The position numbers and the translations under genes were made by a program. Below are positions 22,101-33,019 of a stretch of 64,000 nt of DNA, in pieces (within the stretch, counting starts at the first letter, position 1; each line of letters begins with the position of its first letter). Location of the stretch: the NCBI GenBank assembly GCA_003254905.1, contig QANU01003998.1:124001-188000 (forward strand), read 5' to 3'. The notes beneath the pieces are model-generated. The model did no database searches and was not told where the DNA came from. It saw only the letters and a list, made by a program, of their open reading frames with translations. This DNA comes from Nissolia schottii (lineage: Eukaryota; Streptophyta; Magnoliopsida; Fabales; Fabaceae).

Positions 22101-25100
22101 TATGTTGGCGATGAAAATCGTCCTCCTGCTCAGGTGAGTTTTTCATTATTTTATGAATTCTCGTCATATTAACTTCTAGTTAACTGATTTTTTGCACGAT
22201 CTTATTCGTATTAGGTTTTTCGTGACAAAATCATCTCTATGGCTGATGTTGGTGCTGGTGGTGAAGATGCTGTTGTCACCTTTGAGGGTATTGCAATCCT
22301 TACACCAAGGTAATGTCTTTGAATGCACATGTAGATTTAAATATACGTGTATCATTCAATTATTCTTGGCTGCTTCTTATTGTTCTGCATGCTACTGTTT
22401 CCATTTGTGCCCTTCAAAGAAGAAGATTACTTTATCTTTATTAATAGAAGTTGTACTTTTGTGCAGGGGACGATACAGTGTTGAGCTACATCTGTCATTC
22501 TTGCGGCTGCAGGGACAGGCTAATGATTTCAAAATCCAATACAGCAGTGTAGTTCGCATATTTTTACTTCCCAAGGTTCATTTCCTGATCCTGTGCCTCA
22601 TGTTATGTTATAGATGAATATTAATTGTATGCACCCAGCCGGCCATGTCTTGAAGACGTCCCTTTTTTCTGGGCTTGTTAAATATACTGACAGTTCTCAT
22701 GTTTACTGACCGTATGTATATGCAGTCTAATCAGCCCCATACCTTTGTTATTATTAGTCTTGACCCTCCTATTCGGAAAGGACAAACTCTGTACCCTCAC
22801 ATTGTTATGCAGGTATTATTGCTGACATGATTTACCAGTTTAGGTGATACATATCTTTCTTGCTTCTGAACCTAACGTTTTTCCTTTTTCATGTCTGTAT
22901 AGTTCGAAACTGATCATGTTGTTCAAAGCGATTTAGCTATGAGTGAAGATCTTTATAACACCAAGTACAAGGACAAGCTGGAGTTATCATATAAGGTATT
23001 GCCTAAACTGTTGACAATTGATATATAACCCACAAGATAAATTCTCTTCAAGGGCTGTATGGGAAAACTAAAGAGAGCATTTTGTATATATTAGTTGATT
23101 GAGTGATGCAAGAATTTTTGGAACTTACATGTGACAGAATAATTGATGTTAACTTCCAATTTAATAATCAGGGGCTCATCCATGAAGTGTTCACCACGAT
23201 ATTGCGTGGCTTGTCTGGTGCCAAAGTTACCAAACCAGGAAAATTTAGGAGTTGCCAAGATGGTTATGCAGTGAAATCCTCTTTGAAAGCTGAAGATGGA
23301 ATTCTCTATCCCCTTGAGAAGAGCTTCTTCTTTCTACCCAAACCTCCAACTCTTATCCTTCATGAAGAGGTAAAGTCCATTGTGCTTACAGATGAGCTGA
23401 TATCATTTACTTTCTGATGAGATTATACATTGAAGGTTCTGATTGTTTTATCTTTTATGTTAGATTGACTATGTGGAATTTGAGCGGCATGCTGCTGGTG
23501 GTTCTAATATGCATTACTTTGACCTTCTGGTCAGACTAAAGTCTGATCAAGAGCATCTTTTCCGTAATATTCAGAGAAATGAATACCATAATTTATATGG
23601 TTTTATCAGGTAAATGTTAGCTAGAGGCCAAATTTTACATGTGCACAACTAATTATTTGTCATACAAACTTCTCATGTTTTGCCGTCACTTGCAGTTCAA
23701 AGGGTTTGAAAATTATGAACTTAGGAGATGCCCAGCCGGGCTCTACTGGTATGGCTAAGGTTCTCGCTGATGATGATGATGATGCTGTTGATCCACATCT
23801 CGAGCGCATAAGAAATGAAGCTGGTGGTGATGAAAGTGACGAGGAGGTGCCTAACTTCTTCCTTCATATCATTTATCCTGTCATTAGTTTATGAGCAGCA
23901 TTTGGTAAATTGGTGATCTAATTCCCATTGCTGAGGAAACACCATTTATTTATACCCTCCAGCATCAGAAAATATCCTTTAGCTTGGAAGTCTGCCTTTT
24001 TGTCAGCTTTTGTGCCGTTGCTAAACATTGTGTGTGTGTGTGCACGCGCCTGCATTCAACCTTTTTCCTGTTTATTTATCTATCCTTTTTGGTTTCTCGT
24101 GTTGTCTACTTTGTGTACTATTATGTATGTTTGTGGCACTTGTTATTTATATCTCTTATAGGAGTTCGATTTGTGCTACTTTGGCCTTTCTTTCTTTGGG
24201 GGGGGCCTCCCTGTGGCATTATTCTTCTAGTCTTCGTTCGCTTGTCTGTATCTTAGGCAGTGGTAAATATCTGCAGGACGAAGATTTTGTTGCTGACAAG
24301 GATGATGAAGGATCTCCAACTGATGATTCTGGAGCAGATGATTCTGATGCCAGTGACAGTGGTGATGGGAAAGAGGCAAGTGATTTGTTTTCATTTGCCT
24401 TAGTTGTCTTGTAGCATAATCTGATTATATAGTGCCTTCTCTATTCCTTTTAGTGTGTTTGACATCTTATGATGGCCAATTTTCAGAAGCCTGCCATAAA
24501 GGAATCAAAGAAGGAACTGTCTTCTAAGGCATCTTCTTCTAAGAGGAAAACAAAAGATGCCGATGAAGATGGAAAAAAGAAAAAACAGAAGAAGAAAAAG
24601 GACCCAAATGCACCGAAGAGGGCAATGTCTGGTTTCATGTTCTTTTCTCAAATGGAAAGAGAGGTACGGTCTTTGTGTGTGCTATTGGATTTTGATTTGT
24701 GGGATGTGGGTGGGAGTATTTCAACTTCCTCATGGCTACCTAGCCTTCCTGAGTTTGGGTTTACAATTGGTATTTCAAGTAGGTTTGTATACTTAATTTT
24801 GCTCTACTAGATATTTTGGGGGGAAAGTCAAGTTTTTCACATTGGGTCTGTAAAGATGATCTCGTAAGGCCAGGTTCTAGGTAATCTGAGATCTTCTGGC
24901 AAACCCGTAATTAATAAAACTGAGGCTTAGAATTTCCATTGTTCCTGGGCTCATTCTCTGAATACAGTGTAGGAAAATATGACATTTAGCTAAATTAGAG
25001 AAATGGCTGAATTGTTAAGTGACTTCTCACATTTTCCTAACTATTATTCTTTTGATGACAGAACCTAAAGAAAAGTAATCCTGGAATTTCATTTACGGAT

Positions 25101-25380
25101 GTTGGCAGACAACTTGGAGATAAATGGAAAAAGATGTCAGGTATGGCTGATTGCCAAAGCTAATTGTTTCATACACTTAGTGTCATATATGACCAGAGCT
25201 TACAAGGTGTTGCGACTAAGTTTCTTATTTCTTTACCTGTTGAATGCATCAGCGGAGGAGAAGGAACCATATGAGGCTAAAGCCCGTGCTGATAAAAAAC
25301 GTTACAAGGATGAAATTAGTGGTTACAAGAACCCGCAACCCATGAATGTTGATTCGGGAAATGAGTCTGACAGTGCCTAA
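19113..25380 (+). CDS. SSRP1: FACT complex subunit SSRP1 (HMG-box histone chaperone), complete, 16 exons
   Basis: Exons: 19113-19166, 20081-20266, 20430-20535, 21110-21246, 22050-22133, 22215-22309, 22467-22575, 22726-22812, 22903-22995, 23172-23369, 23464-23609, 23696-23846, 24277-24375, 24487-24663, 25062-25140, 25253-25380. They join in frame to 642 residues, close to the roughly 640-residue plant homologues. The protein starts [18 protein letters not shown]. It has the paired PH-type histone-binding domains (to about residue 430), an acidic tract (about 455-515), a Lys-rich linker and an HMG box (about 553-625, from [20 protein letters not shown]), ending SGNESDSA. With SPT16 it forms FACT, which loosens and rebuilds nucleosomes in the nucleus. 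Intron 13 begins GC (GAG|GCAAGT) instead of GT; all others are GT-AG. Intron 1 holds AAACCCTAA (19277-19285) and TTAGGGTTT (19516-19524) telo-box motifs. Confidence 0.97.
21247..22049. other. SSRP1 intron 4, possible LINE scrap
   Basis: This is one of the longest introns of the gene. Its middle part (about 21720-21900), read on the minus strand, gives text like the C-terminal zinc-binding end of plant LINE ORF2 ([12 protein letters not shown]). The match is short and weak. No other feature is visible. Confidence 0.25.
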
Positions 25381-25880
25381 GTTTGTGCTCTTTTGGGATG
25401 GCGTCATAACTTGAAGTTCACTGGAATGAGCTCGAGATTACTGTGCTTTGGAGGGGTGGGGTTCAAATAGCAACAACGTGTTTGCATGCCTTTAGGGAAG
25501 GAAGACGAGGATGCGATCGCGTATGTTACTAGGGATAAGTGGCTTACTTGAACTGGAGCTCTATTTAAAGCCGATATACATGTTGGCTAAATGATGTAGT
25601 GCCTTAAATTTCTTGTGCTATGGTGACTACAATTTTCATTTTATTCTAAATCGTACTAATGGAATTATAGTATTAGCTTTGAGCCTATTCTCTCTCTCTC
25701 TCTCTCTCCCCTTGTTTTTAGTTTTTTCATTGAAGGTTTGGAGTTTGAAATTAGTAAAGCTAAAACTGAGTCGTTTATGTTGGGAAGTATTTTTACTTCT
25801 GTAAATGTAATAAGTTTTTGTCAACCATAGGCTATTTGGTTGTGAGGTCCTCAGGTAATACTTGTAGAGAGATATTTCAT
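25381..25880 (+). other. SSRP1 3' untranslated region and flank, with (TC)n
   Basis: Sequence after the stop codon carries no new gene. A TC microsatellite lies at about 25689-25708, and T-rich, GT-rich sequence near 25800-25870 is suitable for 3' end formation. The end of the transcript cannot be fixed by eye. Confidence 0.45.
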
Positions 25881-26814
25881 TAAAACCTATATTTAATTAA
25901 CCCCACCACCAAGTGGACTTGTAAATGTTATAGGTTGATGAGAGAATTAACAGTTCAGATTATTTCGTATGGATGATTTGTCATCAACAGTTGATTTTCT
26001 CACCAATGGTTATTTGTTTTCCATGTCTGATCTTTTTAATTAAAGTAAATGAAGTTAATTTTTACATATTGCTTTAGTCAATTTTTTTGGTAGTACATGT
26101 ATTTGTATATAACAAGTTTTATTAGGATAAGTTAAGTTAGGAATATTTTTGAAGATGTCTATAACAGTGATGGTCAAATTTTGTCTTCTTTAAAAAAGAA
26201 CTTAAAAATAACATGTATTAATCAATTAATAACTATGTGTCAATTAGGATCTAAGATCTCATTTTAGAGAAGTTAATTGTGAGACTTAAAACTCAAATTT
26301 GTAAGAATTTAAGAGTTAATTTTAGAGTTTGATAAGTATATAGAGGACAAAAATGTATTTTCGCTAAAGAAAAATAAAAGTCCCGTAAAAGAAATAAAAA
26401 CAAAAAAAACACTAATATCATTTTCTTACCATGTTTATCTGTCTTGTTTCGTATTTTGCGTATAACCCGTGTCTGTGCCGTGTGGTATATCTGGCTCCTT
26501 TAGCTTCCCACTTATTTAAATTCCCATTCCCATTCTCATTTGCCCTTTACCTTGCTAAAAGTCATGAATAATTCTAATCCCCAATTCTAAACTTCTACTT
26601 GAAGGTTCTTGATTGAGGATTCTTATTGATACCGTTCGAATATTATTCAAGTTATTATTTTAAGTAGTCCTACAATTAAGTTATCTATACCATTGAGCAT
26701 AAAGTAACACTTAATAAATATCTCAGCGCATCAAAGTTGATTACAGCCATTTTCAATGTTTAAGTCATCCGTTGCAGATAATAAATTCAATACATTCTTA
26801 AATCAAATTCAGGA
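25881..26814. other. A+T-rich intergenic stretch
   Basis: No supported open frame. A promoter-like phrase (CCACTTATTTAAATTCCCATTC) lies near 26508-26530 but no coding region follows it. Confidence 0.4.
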
Positions 26815-27737
26815 GGCATTTGGTACCAAGTAATATAAATAAATTGTCGGTAACCTTATAATTAAATTATTTGGCAACTTATATTGATCTGTTTAGTTAC
26901 ACAACATTGCTAGTAATGTGGATTATCCAGTTAATTCACATTACCTCCAAAGTAGTAATGTGGATTACTCTATGAAAGGTGTCTATCCGGATTACTAACT
27001 TCTATGTAATCCTTTGACTTTTATTTTGATAAAAATATCCTTAACATAAACAATCCCCCCTCTCCATGACCACCACCTACCACTCCCACAACAACTATCC
27101 CCCCCTAACATTTATATCACTTATCACCACCGCACCACCATCACCATCGCGACCTCCACCACCACTACCGCAGTCGCCGCCACCACCATTACCCGCCACC
27201 GCTATCACTGCCACCGCCATCATCATTGTCGTCGCCACAATCACCACCAATATGACTACACACCACCACCACCACCACCACCCATTGCCCCCGCCACTAC
27301 CACCACCTCTACTACCACTATATCGTAATCGTCGTCACCGCCACCACATCCATCATCAACACTTCTACCACTACCCACCTCTACTACCATAATCATTATC
27401 ATGACCAATACAACCCTTTATTTCCACCACTATAGGCATGATCACCACCACCATTACCATTACCCATTGCTACCATTGCCACCACCACCGTTGGTATCGC
27501 CTTTATCACAATCACCACTACCACAATACACCAACCAATTTTTATTATTTTTATTTTATTTTATTGTTATTATGGTTATTTTTTATTAATTTAATTTATT
27601 ATTATATTATTATTTTAATTTTATTTATTATTTAGAAGGCATTGTGATAAAATACATTTATTATTTGGCAATCCTTTTGATAGATTAAATGTGGTAATGT
27701 AAATTGTTAGTTGTATTAATTGTGCATACCAAATACT
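26815..27737. mobile_element. probable TIR element filled with CAC/CCA-rich DNA
   Basis: The left end GGCATTTGGTACCAAGTAAT faces AGTATTTGGTATGCAC read from the right end. Inside, GTAATGTGGATTA repeats occur twice at 26915-26970. From 27064 to about 27535 the DNA is dominated by CAC, CCA and CCG triplets on the plus strand, followed by a T/A-rich stretch. The triplet run makes His/Pro/Thr-rich open frames that are composition artefacts. No target duplication is clear, so family (hAT or Harbinger) is open. Confidence 0.42.
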
Positions 27738-28571
27738 ACAGCGTAACATTAACAATAATTTAAAAGATAATAATATTTTTGACAAGTATTTCAGAATGTG
27801 GGAAAGACATGGTAAAAAAATTGACATGGTTAAATGAGTGTATAAACATGTACATAACTGTCATTCTCGTGACCAATTAAATAAGGTAGCGGACAAATGT
27901 TTATCAAATTTTATCATCCAACCTTTCCCCCCAAAGGAATTGCGTTGTGCATCACCTCTGGCACTGAAGCAAAACCACACAAAAGCTTCATTTCCGCACA
28001 TCTCTTATAAAAAAAAACCAACGTTGAAATAGCCATAATTAATAACGTGTGGTCAAAATGAGCAAATTAGTTACCCAAAAAAGACGCTATAATTCAGCAA
28101 ACCAAGAGGTGAGACAAGCTAATAGTGATGAGAAGGCCATGGCATATTGCAAGTTCCGGCTGTCCTTTCCTTTTTCTACAAAAGCCAATTTCTGTTTCTT
28201 TACTTGGTCAAGTACTTTTGGGAATTAAATTTCACCCTTAAAAAATAGACTGGTTCCCCACTCTCTTCGCTTCTACTAAATTTGGAGCCAATTCCAAGGG
28301 ACACCCATCATTATTTAAGCATGTCCAAATTTCTTCCCTCAAAAGGAACTCAAGCCAAGCAGCATGCTGAGTGCCCAATTCCCTTGGTTTTAGTTGGTAA
28401 AGGTTCGGCAAGGTCTTGCGAATTGTGCAACAAGTGCTTAACTGCATAATCAATCCGAAGACCTTTGCCAACCTTGCCATTGAAGCCAAGGCCCAAAAAA
28501 ATTTTACAAATATTTCATAAACAGATAGATAATTAAAAAGAAATTTCTCGCAGCCCAATAGAAAAAAAAGG
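27738..28571. other. upstream region of the pectate lyase gene
   Basis: No gene is seen. The stretch 28390-28490 has a weak inverted pair (GGTTCGGCAAGGTCTTGCG and CGAAGACCTTTGCCAACCTT). Promoter elements for the downstream gene should be here but none is decisive. Confidence 0.4.
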
Positions 28572-30466
28572 ATGGGCATTGGAAGAATAATGGCGGGAAG
28601 CGTTACCAAAGTTACCTTTATTGTCTTGGTCACTCTCGCTGTTATTGTTCCATGCCTTGAGGCTGGCATTGCCGAGTTCGATGATTTTCTCAAGCAACAA
28701 GAAGAAAAGGCTCACCAACTTGCCCTCCAATCCTACATTCCAAACCCTGAAGAGGTTACACAGGAAATCAACGAGCACGTTGATATGTACGTATCAATGC
28801 CAACTCCTCTCTATGCATAAATGCTACGTAACTAGAAGCAAAAAAAATAAAAAATAAAATTGATTGAACTGTGCATGAATTTCTTTATTTTTGGAGGGGA
28901 AAAAAAATTATTCTTCTTCCGCCTAGATATTGAGTGTTGTTGGATGTTCGTGGATCTTACTTTTTACATGTGCATGCATTGGTTTCACTATCCTCCGCAG
29001 AACAATTGATTGAAGAATTTCTCGAGTTTAAGAAGAACGTCATAAGATTCAAATTTAGTAATTGAATGGTAAAAAGTTTTACGAAGAATATTCATCTGTT
29101 TAAGAATCAACTGTTTCATCCTCAAATAAAAAAAAGGGATAAATAAAAAATAAATGGATCCCACATACACTTGCCATATTAATATGGCCAAAGTAATTTG
29201 GCCACAAACCATATTAATTATTCATTTTCTTCTTGTGCGGACGTTCAACCCTTACAATGCAATCAATGTAGGTTCATGAACAGCACAAGGAGAGGGCTAA
29301 GGGGTAAAAAAGGGTACAGGGGACCATGCCAAGCCAACAACCCCATTGACACCTGCTGGAGGTGCAACAAAGACTGGGCCAAGAATCGCTTCCAGCTAGC
29401 CAAGTGCGGCAAGGGATTCGGCCGCAGGGCCACCGGAGGACTCGGCGGCAGGATCTACGTCGTCACCGACCCGTCCGACAACGACATGGTGAACCCCAAA
29501 CCAGGAACCCTCCGCTTTGGCGTCATCCAAAAGGGCCCACTTTGGATCACATTCGCGCGCAGCATGGTCATCGTCTTGAGCCAGGAGTTGCTGATCGCCT
29601 CCGACAAGACCATCGACGGCCGCGGCGCCAACGTCCAGATCAGGGACGGCGCCGGTCTCACCATGCAGTTCGTCAACAACGTCATCATCCATGGCCTCAG
29701 AATCAGGAACATCAAGGCCAAGAACGGCGGCATGATTAGGGACTCGGTGGACCACGTCGGGCAGAGGACCAGGAGTGACGGCGACGCCATCTCCATCTTT
29801 GGCTCATCCAACATCTGGATCGATCACGTTTCCATGTCTGAGTGCGAGGATGGTCTCATTGACGTCATCCAGGGCTCCACCGCCATCACCATCTCAAATT
29901 GCCACATGACCAAGCACAACGATGTAAGTATAGATTCAGCCCTTGTCGTCTCGATTCGTGAAATGTGACTAATAACCGGTGAATGTCATTACCTACAGGT
30001 GATGCTGTTCGGAGCTAGTGATTCCTACAGCGGGGACAAGATCATGCAGATCACCGTAGCGTTCAACCACTTCGGTCAGGGTTTGATCCAGAGGATGCCA
30101 AGGTGCAGGTGGGGTTTTGTCCACGTGTTGAACAACGACTACACCCACTGGCAGATGTACGCCATCGGGGGTAGCTCAGGGCCAACCATCCTGAGCCAAG
30201 GTAACCGCTTCATCGCTCCCAACAACGACGCTGCCAAGGAGATCACTCACAGGGACTACGCCACTCCCCAAGTTTGGGGGAAGTGGCAATGGAGGTCGGA
30301 AATGGACTTGTTCATGAACGGCGCCAAGTTCGTTCAGAGTGGGGCACCACTTGGTAAGTTGCCGTTCAACAAGGGTTACCTCATGAAGCCAAGAGATGGA
30401 AACGCAGTCAGCAGGCTCACCAAGTTTTCTGGTGCACTTCCTTGCATCGTCGGGAGGCCTTGCTAG
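28572..30466 (+). CDS. pectate lyase, complete, 3 exons (polysaccharide lyase 1, LAT59-like)
   Basis: Exons 28572-28786, 29272-29923 and 29999-30466 join in frame to 444 residues. An ATG at 28590 is an equally possible start. The protein has a signal peptide ([21 protein letters not shown]), the plant Pec_lyase_N region (about 27-75), the [16 protein letters not shown] motif, then the parallel beta-helix domain with [51 protein letters not shown], and [15 protein letters not shown] carrying the catalytic Arg, then [20 protein letters not shown]. The enzyme cuts de-esterified pectin in the cell wall by calcium-dependent beta-elimination. The N-terminal region is shared with pollen-type LAT56/LAT59 lyases. 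Trp replaces the usual His after RMPRCR (RMPRCRWGF), a small departure. Exon 2 is much more GC-rich than its surroundings. Confidence 0.94.
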
Positions 30467-30733
30467 AAAAGAATTCTCTTTATTTATTTATTTATTTTTA
30501 TGTACAAGAAAAAAAAAAGAAAAAAAAAAGAGGGAAAATATTGGCACTTGCACTGTAGAGGACATATGTATATATGTTTACACTTTACATATAGATTGAG
30601 AGCTATGTCAACCAGAAATGTATTCTGGCCTCGTCTGAGAGCGAGAAAATGAAATCTGTTTGTTGCTTGGGTTCTGATGGCAAGAAATAATAAGATGACG
30701 AAGTTCCTCAATTATTTGTAAATTTGTTTCTTT

Positions 30734-30765
<32 letters not shown>

Positions 30766-31139
30766 TGGGCATATCAATTATCAATCCACAACGTTAAGGG
30801 ATACTTAAAAACAGAAAATGCATGGATGGCAATTAAAGTCAATAAGCCTAGGACAACTACAGTCATATAAATGTGGAGTTTACGATGATCTCTAGTGAGG
30901 TTGTCCATAACTTGTCATCTATAAAAACGAATAAGGGTAAGGTAAAGAATTGAGCTCAAAACAATGGAAGGGACTTGTATGGGAAACATGAGTTATGCAA
31001 TGAAGAGAGAAAATAATCAAAGGTAAAGATGAGACGTGGAACATGAATTTTTTTACTCTATGATGGACAGAAGAATTTGTCTACTTCCTACAACTATTTA
31101 TCTCACTCTCTTTTCACTTCTTTTCTCTCTCCTTTGTTA
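30467..31139. other. pectate lyase 3' region with (ATT)n microsatellite, then intergenic DNA
   Basis: TTTA repeats follow the stop codon, and a (TAT)n run of ten units lies at 30735-30764. No other gene is visible up to the motif array at 31140. Confidence 0.5.
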
Positions 31140-31470
31140 TATCTAAAAGTCAAAGAAATCAACAATCTTAAACAAAGAAACCAACTCTGTTGAAAAACAA
31201 ACCAACTTTGCTGCAAAGTAAACCAACGTTTTTAAACATTAGTTTCTTTGTTTAAAAATGTTGGTTTATTTTTTCAGTGGAGTCAATTTTTTTTAGCACA
31301 ATTAATTTCTTTGTTTAAAAATGTTGGTTTCTTTTTCTGTTAGACACACCAAATTTTGTTTCTATTTTCAACATAAATGACTTTTTTTTATGTTAGTTCT
31401 TTGCTTAACAATGTTGATTTTTTTTTTCTTCAGCGGAGTTGGTTTCTTTTTTCAACAAAGTTGATTTCTT
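31140..31470. repeat. array of inverted and direct GTTGGTTTCTTTG units
   Basis: The left part has AAAGAAACCAAC, AAACAAACCAAC and AAGTAAACCAAC in one orientation. The right part has TGTTGGTTTATTTT, TGTTGGTTTCTTTTT and GTTGGTTTCTTTTTTC in the other. The phrase TTTCTTTGTTTAAAAATGTT occurs twice in the right part, about 80 bases apart. The mirror layout would form a large imperfect hairpin. No coding capacity and no family recognised. Confidence 0.5.
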
Positions 31471-31546
31471 ATTTTGGTGAGGAGAGAGTGTGAAATGAAC
31501 GAGAGAAAATAAAATGAGAGCGAGAGAAAAAGTTGATAGGAAAGTA

Positions 31547-31955
31547 AGGATGGTAATTCGCCCTGCCCCGCCTTGTCCCACCCCACCCCGTTTGGGCTGG
31601 GTAATTCAATGTTTCACTGGGTTATAGGGCAAGTTTAGGGAAAACCAGTTTACATAGTTTTGGGTTTGGGGTGAGTCTGGGTTTTGAGGTACCCGCCTCA
31701 AACCTGCCCCATGTGTGTGTAGGTGTATATATAATTTACAATGAGTTTAGTTAAAAAAAATATAATATACATGTAAACAAAAAATATAATGTGAAATTAT
31801 AGTTAACAATAATGCATATAAAATCATAATGTTGTGATATTTATTGTTTACTTCTCATTATGTTGTGATATTTATTGTTCATTGTCTTGAAATTCTTTTA
31901 GATGAAAATATGGATAAATTAATCTAAATTTTTTTTATTATTTTGCACATAAAAA
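31547..31955. mobile_element. single hAT terminus, truncated
   Basis: AGGATGGTAATTCGCCCTGC followed by CCCGCC/GGGT-rich sequence matches the end structure of the hAT element at 55490-58229 (AGGGATGACAATGGGGCGGG). No matching right end is found, and CACTA-type sequence begins at 31956. It is an orphan end of the same hAT family. Confidence 0.5.
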
Positions 31956-33019
31956 TACTACAAGAAAAACACGCATTACCATCGGAGTTAACATCAGATT
32001 TTTTCCCGATTACTGTCGGATACTGAGAGCCGACAATAGTTAGCATCGAGTAAAACTGACGGTAATGGCACACCTAGAATGGTTCGTGTTGAACCATTTA
32101 CCGCCGAACACAACTGACGGTAATTATATTAGTATTTTAATTTGTATATCGTCAGTTAGTTCTGATGGAAATTTGATTATATTTGCACATAATTTATGAC
32201 AAATTACCGTCGAATGTATCCGATGGTAATTATATTAATATTTTAATCCAAATTTTCGTCGGATATAATTGACGAAAATTTGATTATATTTACACATACT
32301 TTATGACAAATTACCGTTGAATGTATCTGACGGTAATTATATTAATTATTTAATTTGAATTTTAGTCAGATCGAACTGACTGAAGGTGTAAATATTACTG
32401 TCGGAATCTTATGTGCGTAGTTACCGATGGTAAAGAAAATTAAATTAAAAAAATATTTTATTGTTATTTTATTGTTATTATACTTCCAAATATTATATTA
32501 TTGTTTAATACAATTAATTATATATTTAATAATATAATTATTTAATTAAATAATAAATTAATTAAATTTCTTTTTAATTCTAAAAATTATATGTGAAATA
32601 AATACATAATTATATAATTGTTGAATTAGATAATATTAATTCAATAATATTTTTAATAATTATAATAAATAATTTGATAGTTATTTAATATCAAAAAATG
32701 ACAATAAAATATAAAATTAAAAGGTATAATTAGCCAAATTTATTAAATAGATGTACATTTAATTAATTAAATTATTGTTTTTATTAAATATAATAAATAA
32801 TTATATAGAACTTACAACCAAATAGTTACCCATTAATTGTAATACATAAATAGTACTCTATCCTTATAAATTATTAACTACCAATTAAGAAATGAATTTT
32901 TACAATAGAACTTAATAAGAAAATCATACATGATATTGAAATGAAATTGTGTTACAAATTGTCAAATAATTACATATACTATTATGAAAGTTCAAAACTG
33001 TCATCGTTGCTTTCAAAAT

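Noticed and set aside
23928-24414. Long hydrophobic frames over SSRP1 intron 12
   Set aside because: They are intron sequence joined to exon 13. The spliced frame of SSRP1 explains the coding part.
27066-27635. His/Pro/Thr-rich frames
   Set aside because: They are readings of CAC/CCA triplets with no family match and no transcript signals.
29362-29814. Other-frame readings over pectate lyase exon 2
   Set aside because: They are shadows of a GC-rich exon whose true frame carries all family motifs.
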